A stretch of DNA of 64,000 nt from Nocardioides zhouii (GTDB lineage: Bacteria > Actinomycetota > Actinomycetes > Propionibacteriales > Nocardioidaceae). The notes beneath the pieces are model-generated. The model saw only the letters and a list, made by a program, of their open reading frames with translations, was not told the DNA's origin and did no database searches. The DNA is taken from NCBI RefSeq assembly GCF_004137345.1, contig NZ_SDWV01000015.1, forward strand, positions 47,969-111,968. Reading direction: 5' to 3'. Positions 40,070 to 47,585 of the stretch are shown one piece after another. The position numbers and the translations under genes were made by a program. Position 1 is the stretch's first letter, and every line of letters begins with the position of its first letter.

Positions 40070-41530
40070 TCAGTGGGCGGCGGGCTCCGTCGGCGCGTCG
40101 CTGAACGCGTGCTTCGGCGCGGCCATCAGCGCGAGCGCGGCGAGGAACGAGGCACCCGCGCAGACCGCCCACACGGTGAGGTAGCCGCTCAGCGGCGCGA
40201 CCTTCTCGGCCGTCGCGTCCAGCGAACCGGTCGCCGTCAGGGCGATCGCGAAGATCGCCGAGGCGATCGCACCGCCGACGGTCTTGGTGCCGTTGGTCAT
40301 GCCGGTCGCGATGCCGGTGCGCTCCGGCGGTGCGGCCGCGGCGGCGGCCGCCGGCAGTGCGGCGACGAGGGCGCCCGAGCCGAGGCCGGCGATGCCCATG
40401 TTGATGAGCGCCTGCCAGGTCTCGTCGTGGAAGGGCAGCCACAGCAGGTAGCCGACGCCGACGAGGATGCACGCGACGATCAGCGCACGGCGTACGCCAC
40501 CCAGCAGGCGGGTCGTGAGCGGGAGGGTGAATGCGCCGATCGCGAGCGTGATGACGTACAGCCCGATGAGCGTGGAGATGAAGGCGGAGTCGGCGCCGAG
40601 GCCGTAGCCGCGCACGGCCGGATCGGCCTGCGCATAGGTGGAGAGCGGGATCTGTCCGCCGAGCACCGGGATGCCGAACAGGAAGGCCGTGACCTGCACG
40701 GGCCACTGCGCCGGGCTGGAGAGCAGCCTCACGTCGACGATCGGCTCGGGGTGCTGCTGTTCGAAGCGCCAGAAGTACGTGAACGCCACCAGGGACACTG
40801 CGATCGTCAGCCACCCCCAGGGCGAGCCGGCGCCGTCGAGCCGCAGCCAGACCAGGCCGCCCATCAGGATGCCGAGCGCCAGGCTGATCAGGCCCAGTCC
40901 GGTCCAGTCGATGCCGCCGCTGTCGTCGCCCGGCGCCTGCTCGATCCCGACCAGGATGACGAAGAAGACGGCGGTCACGACGATCGCGGGCAACGTCAGC
41001 AGGAGGTTCATGTCCATCGACTCGACGAGCAGCCCGCTCGTCACCGCGCCGATGATGACGGCCAGCTCGAGCGAGCCCACGAGGATCGCGGCCCCGCGCC
41101 GGGTCAGCAGCTCCTGGCGACCGGAGTCGCGCGTGCGCCGGTGGATGATCGCGATCTCCAGCGGCAGCCACACGACGTACGCGCCCTGGATCGCCCAGCC
41201 GATGAGGAACGTGGTGAAGCCGGGCGCGAAGGCCAGCCACCACGAGCCGAGCGCCGTGACGGCGGTCGAGATCAGCAGCACCTTCTTGTGCCCGACGAGG
41301 TCGCCGAGCCGCGCGAGGAGCGGGATGCAGAGCGCGCTGACGATCAGCTGCGCGGCCTCGAACCAGTTGATGTCGCCCTCGGCGATCGACAGGTGCTCGG
41401 CGATCTGCGGATAGATCGGCGTGTAGTAGCCCTGCAGGATGCCGCTGGCGAACTCGACCATCACGAGGAACCCGACGATGGCGGCGAGTCCCTTCACGGC
41501 GGTCGGGGCCGCGGGCCGGGTCGTCGTCAT
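40070..41530 (-). CDS. MFS transporter, DHA2-like
   Basis: 486 residues with about fourteen membrane spans. The motif-A-like loop ARLGDLVGHKKVLLIS (about 60-75) and later PPERTGIATGMTNGTKTVGG mark a drug:H+ antiporter-2 type exporter. A hydrophilic loop rich in Asp (EQAPGDDSGGIDW) splits the halves. The start overlaps the stop of the M20 peptidase gene (ATGA), so it is last in a nitroreductase-peptidase-transporter operon. Substrate unknown; a peptide-like or nitro-aromatic compound would fit the neighbours. Confidence 0.85.
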   Translation of the reverse strand: MTTTRPAAPTAVKGLAAIVGFLVMVEFASGILQGYYTPIYPQIAEHLSIAEGDINWFEAAQLIVSALCIPLLARLGDLVGHKKVLLISTAVTALGSWWLAFAPGFTTFLIGWAIQGAYVVWLPLEIAIIHRRTRDSGRQELLTRRGAAILVGSLELAVIIGAVTSGLLVESMDMNLLLTLPAIVVTAVFFVILVGIEQAPGDDSGGIDWTGLGLISLALGILMGGLVWLRLDGAGSPWGWLTIAVSLVAFTYFWRFEQQHPEPIVDVRLLSSPAQWPVQVTAFLFGIPVLGGQIPLSTYAQADPAVRGYGLGADSAFISTLIGLYVITLAIGAFTLPLTTRLLGGVRRALIVACILVGVGYLLWLPFHDETWQALINMGIAGLGSGALVAALPAAAAAAAPPERTGIATGMTNGTKTVGGAIASAIFAIALTATGSLDATAEKVAPLSGYLTVWAVCAGASFLAALALMAAPKHAFSDAPTEPAAH

Positions 41531-42876
41531 GAGGGAAGCCTCTCGATCAGCAGCTGGTACCACCGGGCGCCGTCGACGAGGTCGGCGACGCCGAGGTGCT
41601 CGTCGTACGAGTGGATCGCCTGGCGCTGGGCCTTGGTCATCCGGAAGGGGGCGAAGCGGTAGACGTGCGCGCTGATCGCGGTGAAGTGGCGCGAGTCGGT
41701 CGCGGCCATCATCACGTAGGGCGTCGCGACGGCCTCGGGGAAGACCTCCCCGATGCAGTCCTCGAGCAGCTCGAAGGCCTCGTCCATCGGAGAGATCGGC
41801 GACGGCTCGCCGGACTCGATGACGTCGATCCGGATGGAGTCGTCGGCGACGGCCTTGCGGATGTGCTCGACGACGCCGGCGACGGTGTCGCCCACCATCA
41901 CGCGGATGTTGAGCCCCGCCTTGGCGGTCGAGGCGATCACGTTGAGGGCGGGCGATCCGCTCAGCGTCGTGGCCGCGACCGTCGTACGCGTCATGGCCGC
42001 CGCTTCCGGGCCGGCCGCCAGGAGGGCGCGGGTGACGACGGGCGCGAGCTGGTCGGCGCGCCCCAGCAGCGGACGCAGGGGCAGCGGCACATGAGGTGCG
42101 AGCCGGCGCATCAGCTCGAGGGTGGGCGCGGGCGCGGAGGCCGGGAACGGCGACTTCTCGACCCGCAGGATGGCGCGGGCGATGCGCGCGGTCGGGCCGT
42201 TCCTCGCCGGTGTCGACGCGTGCCCGCCGCGTCCCTCGGCGACGAGCTCGAGCGAGGTGGTGCCCTTCTCGGTCACGCCGATCACGCCGAGCGGTGCCTT
42301 CACACCGGGGAACGCGCCGCTCGCGATCGCGCCGCCCTCGTCGAGCACCAGCCAGGGCGTCACGCCGCGGTCGCGGAGCACGGCCACTGCCTCGATCGCC
42401 GCCGTGCCGCTGACCTCCTCGTCGCAGCCGAAGGACAGCCAGATGTCCTGGGCCGGCACGTGCCCGGCCTCGAGGAGCGTCTCCACCGCCTCGCAGATGC
42501 CGACGACGCAGCCCTTGTCGTCGAGGGTCCCGCGACCCCAGATCGCCGGCCCGGTGGGGGATTCATGGATCTCCCCGCCGAACGGGTCGTGCTGCCACGG
42601 CGCCTCGGTGTCGACGGGCACGACGTCGAGGTGGGCCATCAGCACCACCGGCCGCTCAGCGCTCGCGCCCGCCCAGTGGAACAGCAGCCCGTGGGTGCCG
42701 ACGATCGTCAGCGCGAGCCGCTCGTGCAGCAGGGGGAACTGGGCCGCGAGCTCGGCGAGGAGGCGGTCGAAGGCTGAAGCGTCCACCAGGCTCGCGTCGC
42801 GATCGGACACGGTCGGGATGCGGACGAGGGCCTGCAGGGCGCTCACCACACGCCTCTCGACGGGCACAGCGGTCAT
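41527..42876 (-). CDS. M20-family metallopeptidase
   Basis: 449 residues of the M20/M25/M40 dipeptidase-like family, with two zinc ions. MAHLDVVPVD supplies the first His and Asp (~78-86), WGRGTLDDKG the bridging Asp (~112), CDEEVSG the catalytic and ligand Glu pair (~150), and TDSRHF the last His (~410). The lid domain lies at ~200-330. Likely an aminoacylase or carboxypeptidase. Both ends overlap neighbours by four bases, so all three operon products are co-translated. Confidence 0.9.
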   Translation of the reverse strand: MTAVPVERRVVSALQALVRIPTVSDRDASLVDASAFDRLLAELAAQFPLLHERLALTIVGTHGLLFHWAGASAERPVVLMAHLDVVPVDTEAPWQHDPFGGEIHESPTGPAIWGRGTLDDKGCVVGICEAVETLLEAGHVPAQDIWLSFGCDEEVSGTAAIEAVAVLRDRGVTPWLVLDEGGAIASGAFPGVKAPLGVIGVTEKGTTSLELVAEGRGGHASTPARNGPTARIARAILRVEKSPFPASAPAPTLELMRRLAPHVPLPLRPLLGRADQLAPVVTRALLAAGPEAAAMTRTTVAATTLSGSPALNVIASTAKAGLNIRVMVGDTVAGVVEHIRKAVADDSIRIDVIESGEPSPISPMDEAFELLEDCIGEVFPEAVATPYVMMAATDSRHFTAISAHVYRFAPFRMTKAQRQAIHSYDEHLGVADLVDGARWYQLLIERLPS

Positions 42877-43487
42877 GGGCTGACCGTAGTGCCCCAGCGG
42901 CCGCGGTGGACGAGATCCTGGCGTCGTTCGCGCCGCGCCGGCGAGCCCTTCGCGCCGGTGTCGGTCGCCCGGTGCCCGACCGTGATGGCGCCGACGGGCC
43001 GGTGGTCGGCCGGGATCCCGAAGGCCGTCCGGAACGCGTCGGTGTGCTGGGCCGGGATGCCGAAGAAGCAGGCACCCAGGCCCTCGTCGACCGCCGTCTG
43101 GAGGATCAGCAGCGCGGCCATGCCGGCGTCGACGTACCAGTAGGGCACCGGCCAGCGGTCGTCCCGCCGGTCGGTCCAGCCCTTGTCGGCCTCGGCGTAG
43201 CGCTCGAGGTAGGCGTCCTTCGACGTCAGCGGCACGATCACCACCGGCGCCGTACGCATGCCGTCGAGCCAGGCGTTGTGGGTGTCCGGTTCGGCGCCGG
43301 TCGACTCCCAGAACCGCGCCAGGTCCTCGGGGGTGTCGAGCACCAGGAACGCCCACCCCTGAGTGAAGCCCGCGTTGGGCGCGCGCTGGGCGTGCTCGAG
43401 CATCCGGTCGACGACGGTCGGGTCGACGGGCTCCTCGCTGTAGCGGCGGACCATCCGGCGGCGGCGTACGACGTCACGGAACTCCAT
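42873..43487 (-). CDS. Nitroreductase-family flavoprotein
   Basis: 204 residues of the FMN-dependent nitroreductase fold. FRDVVRRRRMVRRYSEEPVD at the N-terminus is the FMN phosphate-binding signature, QRAPNAGFTQGW the flavin-contact loop and DEGLGACFFGIP the second conserved block. It could reduce nitro groups, quinones or flavins with NAD(P)H. It is first in the minus-strand operon with the M20 peptidase and MFS exporter, and divergent from the hut operon with a palindrome in the shared 96-base gap. Confidence 0.9.
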   Translation of the reverse strand: MEFRDVVRRRRMVRRYSEEPVDPTVVDRMLEHAQRAPNAGFTQGWAFLVLDTPEDLARFWESTGAEPDTHNAWLDGMRTAPVVIVPLTSKDAYLERYAEADKGWTDRRDDRWPVPYWYVDAGMAALLILQTAVDEGLGACFFGIPAQHTDAFRTAFGIPADHRPVGAITVGHRATDTGAKGSPARRERRQDLVHRGRWGTTVSP

Positions 43488-43511
43488 GGCCCGAGCGTGC
43501 CACGGATCGAC

Positions 43512-43531
43512 TCGTCTGGGATCCGAGACGA
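43512..43531. promoter_or_regulatory. Palindromic operator before the M20-hutF-hutI operon
   Basis: TCGTCTGGGATCCGAGACGA is a 20-bp near-perfect palindrome 52 bases before the M20 start. The inner 16 bases (43514-43529) match the hutH-upstream palindrome at 13 positions, both reading GTCTxGxATxCGAGAC. It lies in the gap with the divergent nitroreductase operon and could affect both. Confidence 0.65.
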
Positions 43532-43583
43532 CTTGCCGGGGCCGTGCGTTGACCGGGGTCGGCGTTGCCGATGGACTGGCGCC

Positions 43584-44792
43584 ATGGCCCCCAGTCGCGA
43601 CTTCGAGCAGATGTGGCGCGACCTCGCGCCGGTCGGGCGGTCGGCCACGTCGGGCGGCTACTTCCGGCAGCCATGGGCCTCGGCCGAGACCGAGCTGCGG
43701 TCGTGGTTCGCCGAGGAGTGCGCCGCCCGCGGGTTCACTGTCGAGACCGACGGCATCGGCAACCAGGTCGCCTGGTGGTCGCCGGAGTCGGCGTCGGGGC
43801 CGGGCGTCCTCACCGGCTCGCACCTCGACTCGGTCCTCGACGGAGGGGCGTACGACGGGCCGCTGGGCGTCGCGTCGGCGCTGGCGGCGATCGACGTGCT
43901 GCGCGACCGGGGCTTCGCGCCGGACCGACCCGTGGGGATCGGCGTCTTCGTCGAGGAGGAGGGGTCGCGCTTCGGTCGGGCCTGCCTCGGCTCGCGTTTG
44001 GTCACCGGCGCGACGACCTGGGCCGAGGCACGCGAGCTGCGCGACCGCGACGGGGTCTTCCTCGGTGACGCGGTCGCCGACGCGGGGCTCGACCCGTCCG
44101 CCGGCCTGCTGTCGCTCGAGCGGGTCGGCACCTTCGTCGAGCTGCACGTCGAGCAGGGTCGCGACCTCGTCGACCGCGACCTCGCGGTCGGCCTGGCGAG
44201 CGAGATCTGGCCGCACGGGCGCTGGCGCTTCGACTTCGCCGGGCAGGCCAACCACGCGGGCACCACCCGCATGGAGGACCGGCACGACCCGATGCTCACC
44301 TATGCGATGACAGCCCTCGCCGCCAGCAAGCAGGCCCGGCTGGCCGGCCAGCGCGCCACCTTCGGTCGCATCTCCGTCGAGCCCAACGGCACCAACGCCG
44401 TGCCGTCTCTGGTGACCGCCTGGCTCGACGCCCGGGCCTCGTCGGACGACGCGCTCGCCTCGCTCGTGGGGGAGATCGGGCGCCAGGCCGGCGACCGCGC
44501 CGGCCGTGACGGCACCGCGCTGACGGTCACCGCGGAGTCCGTGTCCGGCTCGGTCGCGTTCGACCCCGAGCTCGCCGCACGGCTGGCCCTGCTGGGCGAC
44601 TGGCCGATCATCCCGACCCAGGCCGGTCACGATGCCGGGATCCTGTCCGACGCCGGCATCCCGACCGCGATGGTCTTCGTCCGCAACCCCACCGGCATCT
44701 CGCACTCGCCCGACGAGCACGCCGACACGGCCGACTGCCTCGCCGGCGTCGAGGCGCTCGCCGACGTGCTGGCCGAGCTGGCGGGCCCATGA
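43584..44792 (+). CDS. M20 amidohydrolase (allantoate/carbamoylase type) in hut operon
   Basis: 402 residues of the allantoate amidohydrolase/N-carbamoyl-amino-acid hydrolase branch of M20: GSHLDSVLDGG and YDGPLGV (His and Asp ligands), VEEEGSRFG (Glu pair), ELHVEQG (His), TQAGHDAG (last His). It overlaps hutF by four bases. Actinobacterial hut clusters commonly carry this gene between hutU and hutF. HutF yields N-formylglutamate, which must be deformylated, and no hutG is in the window, so this enzyme may be the missing N-formylglutamate deformylase. That role is an inference; annotation as allantoate amidohydrolase is by family only. Confidence 0.85.
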   Translation: MAPSRDFEQMWRDLAPVGRSATSGGYFRQPWASAETELRSWFAEECAARGFTVETDGIGNQVAWWSPESASGPGVLTGSHLDSVLDGGAYDGPLGVASALAAIDVLRDRGFAPDRPVGIGVFVEEEGSRFGRACLGSRLVTGATTWAEARELRDRDGVFLGDAVADAGLDPSAGLLSLERVGTFVELHVEQGRDLVDRDLAVGLASEIWPHGRWRFDFAGQANHAGTTRMEDRHDPMLTYAMTALAASKQARLAGQRATFGRISVEPNGTNAVPSLVTAWLDARASSDDALASLVGEIGRQAGDRAGRDGTALTVTAESVSGSVAFDPELAARLALLGDWPIIPTQAGHDAGILSDAGIPTAMVFVRNPTGISHSPDEHADTADCLAGVEALADVLAELAGP

Positions 44793-46084
44793 CGGCGTAC
44801 CTCCTCGAGCGCGCCTGGCTCGGCGACTCGTTCCGCGACGACGTGCTCGTCGAGGTCGAGCAGGGTCGCTTCACCGCGGTGACGCCTGACGCCGATCCGC
44901 CGCGCGCTGTCCCCGTGCGCGGCCTCGTCGTGCCCGGCCTCGCCAACACCCACAGCCACGCCTTCCACCGCGCGCTGCGCGGCCGCACCCAGCGCGAGCG
45001 CGGCACCTTCTGGACCTGGCGCGACCAGATGTACGACGTGGCTGCGCGGCTCGACCCCGAGACCTACCTCGCCGTCGCGCGGGCGACGTACCGCGAGATG
45101 GCCGCGGCCGGGATCACCTGCGTCGGGGAGTTCCACTACCTCCACCACCAGCCCGACGGCACGCCCTACGCCGACCCGAACGAGATGGGACTGGCGCTGG
45201 TGCAGGCGGCGCTCGAGGCCGGGATCCGGATCACCCTGCTCGACACGCTCTACCTCTCCTCCGGCTTCGGGGCGCCGCCCCAGGGCGCGCAGGTGCGCTA
45301 CAGCGACGGGTCGGTGGGGGCGTGGGCGGCGCGGGTCGACCGGTTGGAGGCGGCGCACGTCGGCACCGCCGTCCACTCGGTGCGGGCCGTGCCGGCGGCC
45401 GACCTCGGCGCCGTCGCCGCGGTGGTCGGCGACCGTCCCTTCCACGTGCACCTCTCCGAGCAGGTCGCCGAGAACGACGGCTGCCTCGAGGCGTACGGCG
45501 TCACGCCGACGCGGCTGCTGGACGACCACGGCCTGCTCGGCCCGGCGGCGACGCTCGTCCACGCCACCCACCTGACCGACGACGACATCGCACTCATCGG
45601 TGCGGCGCGCGCCTTCGTCTCCTTCTGCCCGACCACGGAGCGCGACCTCGGCGACGGCATCGGCCCGTCGCGCCGGCTCCACGACGCAGGCGCCCGACTC
45701 ACGCTCGGCTCCGACAGCCACGCCGTGATCGACCTCTTCGAGGAGATGCGGGCCGTCGAGCTCGACGAGCGGCTCGCCACCCAGCAGCGCGGCCACTGGA
45801 CCGCCGCGGAGCTGGTGACGGCAGCGACCACCGACGGCCACGCCTCCCTCGGCTGGGACGACGCGGGCGCGATCGCGGTGGGCCAGCGGGCCGACCTCGT
45901 CGTCCTCGACCCCACGTCCGCACGCACAGCCGGCACCGGCCGCGACGAGAACACGGTGGTCTTCGCCGCCGCAGCGGAGGACGTACGCCGGGTGATGGCG
46001 GACGGCCGCTGGATCGTCGAGGACGGCGACCGGGCCGCCATCGGGCGCGCGCTCGACGAGGTCATCGGGAGGATCTGGGAATGA
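44789..46084 (+). CDS. hutF: Formimidoylglutamate deiminase
   Basis: Converts N-formiminoglutamate to N-formylglutamate plus ammonia, the fourth step of the five-step histidine pathway. 431 residues of the amidohydrolase superfamily: [11 protein letters not shown] (HxH zinc motif, ~51-57), FHVHLSEQ (~210), [10 protein letters not shown] and [11 protein letters not shown] (zinc Asp) are all present. [15 protein letters not shown] is characteristic of HutF. ATGA overlaps link it to the M20 enzyme before and hutI after. Its presence shows this organism uses the deiminase route rather than direct formiminoglutamase. Confidence 0.95.
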   Translation: MTAYLLERAWLGDSFRDDVLVEVEQGRFTAVTPDADPPRAVPVRGLVVPGLANTHSHAFHRALRGRTQRERGTFWTWRDQMYDVAARLDPETYLAVARATYREMAAAGITCVGEFHYLHHQPDGTPYADPNEMGLALVQAALEAGIRITLLDTLYLSSGFGAPPQGAQVRYSDGSVGAWAARVDRLEAAHVGTAVHSVRAVPAADLGAVAAVVGDRPFHVHLSEQVAENDGCLEAYGVTPTRLLDDHGLLGPAATLVHATHLTDDDIALIGAARAFVSFCPTTERDLGDGIGPSRRLHDAGARLTLGSDSHAVIDLFEEMRAVELDERLATQQRGHWTAAELVTAATTDGHASLGWDDAGAIAVGQRADLVVLDPTSARTAGTGRDENTVVFAAAAEDVRRVMADGRWIVEDGDRAAIGRALDEVIGRIWE

Positions 46085-47256
46085 CAGCCACCACACTGAT
46101 CACCGGCATCGGCGAGCTGGTCACCAACGACCCGGCCCGCGCCGAGCAGGGCGGGCTCCTCGGCCTCCTCGCCGACGCCGCCGTCGTGGTCGAGGGCAGC
46201 CGGATCGCCTGGGTCGGCCCGGCGGACGAGGCGCCCGACGCCGACGTACAGGTCGACGCCGGCGGCCGCGCGGTCATCCCGGGCTTCGTCGACAGCCACA
46301 GCCACCTCGTCTTCGCCGGCGACCGCGCGGCGGAGTTCGAGGCGCGGATGACCGGCGAGCCCTACGCCGCGGGCGGGATCCGCACCACGGTCGCGAAGAC
46401 CCGTGCCGCCACCGACGAACAGCTCACGTCACACGTCGCCCGGCTCGTCGCCGAGATGCGGGCCCAGGGCACCACCTCGCTCGAGATCAAGAGCGGCTAC
46501 GGGTTGTCGGTCCACGACGAGGCGCGCAGCCTCGCGGTGGCCCGCCAGTTCACCGACGAGACGACGTTCCTCGGTGCCCACGTCGTGCCGGCCGGCACCA
46601 CCCCCGAGGACTACGTCGACCTCGTCACCGGTCCGATGCTGGCGGCCGCCGCGCCGCACGCCCGGTGGATCGACGTGTTCTGCGAGGACGGCGCCTTCGA
46701 CGTCGACCAGGCGCGCACCATCCTGGCCGCGGGGTCCGACAGCGGCCTGCGCGGAAGGCTCCACGCCAACCAGCTGACGTACGGCGGAGGCGTGCAGCTG
46801 GCCTGCGAGCTCGGCCTGGTCGCGGTCGACCACTGCACCTTCCTCTCCGACCTCGACGTCGAGTCGCTCAGAGACTCACGGACCATTGCCACGCTCCTGC
46901 CGGGTGTGGAGTTCTCCACCCGGCAGCCCTACCCCGACGCCCGCCGGCTGCTCGACGCGGGCGTACGGGTTGCACTCGCCAGCGACTGCAACCCGGGCTC
47001 GTGCTTCACCTCGTCGATGGCGCTCTGCATCGCGCTGGCCGTCCGTGAGATGCGGATGAGCCCCGCCGAGGCGCTCCACGCCGCGACCGCCATGGGCGCC
47101 GCCGCCCTCGACCGCGACGACATCGGCGTGCTCGCCCCCGGCAAGGCCGCCGACCTCGTCCTCCTCGACGCGCCGTCGTACGTCCACCTCGCCTATCGCC
47201 CCGGCGTCCCGCTCGTGGCGGGGGTCTGGCAGCACGGCCGCCCGGTCGTCGTCTAG
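46081..47256 (+). CDS. hutI: Imidazolonepropionase
   Basis: Hydrolyses imidazolonepropionate (the HutU product) to formiminoglutamate, the substrate of HutF. 391 residues with [18 protein letters not shown] (HxH zinc motif, ~73-90), [26 protein letters not shown] and ASDCNPGSC (zinc Asp). Start ATG 46081 lies within the hutF stop. The order M20-hutF-hutI is as in other actinobacteria, but hutH-hutU is 22 kb upstream instead of adjacent. The TAG stop is the first base of an 11-bp inverted repeat that may terminate the operon. Confidence 0.95.
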   Translation: MTATTLITGIGELVTNDPARAEQGGLLGLLADAAVVVEGSRIAWVGPADEAPDADVQVDAGGRAVIPGFVDSHSHLVFAGDRAAEFEARMTGEPYAAGGIRTTVAKTRAATDEQLTSHVARLVAEMRAQGTTSLEIKSGYGLSVHDEARSLAVARQFTDETTFLGAHVVPAGTTPEDYVDLVTGPMLAAAAPHARWIDVFCEDGAFDVDQARTILAAGSDSGLRGRLHANQLTYGGGVQLACELGLVAVDHCTFLSDLDVESLRDSRTIATLLPGVEFSTRQPYPDARRLLDAGVRVALASDCNPGSCFTSSMALCIALAVREMRMSPAEALHAATAMGAAALDRDDIGVLAPGKAADLVLLDAPSYVHLAYRPGVPLVAGVWQHGRPVVV

Positions 47257-47352
47257 CTACCTCAGACGCCCGCGTACGCCGCCGAGGACCGCATCTGAGG
47301 TAGCCGGCCGGGCGTAGATAGGGCACGCGCCCGATGTCCGGGCCTACCTCAG
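47256..47352. repeat. CTACCTCAG repeats: terminator and possible operator
   Basis: GCTACCTCAGA (47256-47266) and TCTGAGGTAGC (47294-47304) are perfect 11-bp inverted arms around 27 bases. A third copy, CTACCTCAG, occurs at 47344-47352, 58 bases before the microprotein start. The first pair could be the hutI terminator. The direct copy near a promoter region suggests a recognition site for a regulator, perhaps the LuxR-type protein encoded downstream. Confidence 0.45.
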
Positions 47353-47409
47353 TGACGGAATCTCTACTCACGGTCCCACCACGGGGCCGACCGAGAAGAG
47401 GAGCACCAC

Positions 47410-47541
47410 ATGTTCACCACCGACAGCTTCCTGGGTGCCGAGATCCGCTACCGCCAGGAGAAGGTCCGCCAGGACTACGGGACCCGCCGCTGGGTCCGGT
47501 CCCGCACCGCCGACGCCGCCGCGACCAACAAGCAGAAGTGA
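47410..47541 (+). CDS. 43-residue microprotein upstream of LuxR-type regulator
   Basis: Begins MFTTDSFLGAEIRYRQEKVR and ends in an Arg/Lys/Ala-rich stretch. AAGAGGAG nine bases upstream of ATG 47410 is a strong ribosome site. The first 25 residues are predicted amphipathic helix with Arg on one face. It lies 44 bases before the large regulator gene and is probably co-transcribed. It resembles the 30-residue product at 5624-5716 (shared DSF and alternating Arg/Ile). Function unknown; regulation of the following gene or peptide-ribosome contact are possible. Confidence 0.6.
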   Translation: MFTTDSFLGAEIRYRQEKVRQDYGTRRWVRSRTADAAATNKQK

Positions 47542-47585
47542 CCCGCGGCGCGATCGGCACCGAGGTGTCGGAGCGGCACGACACA

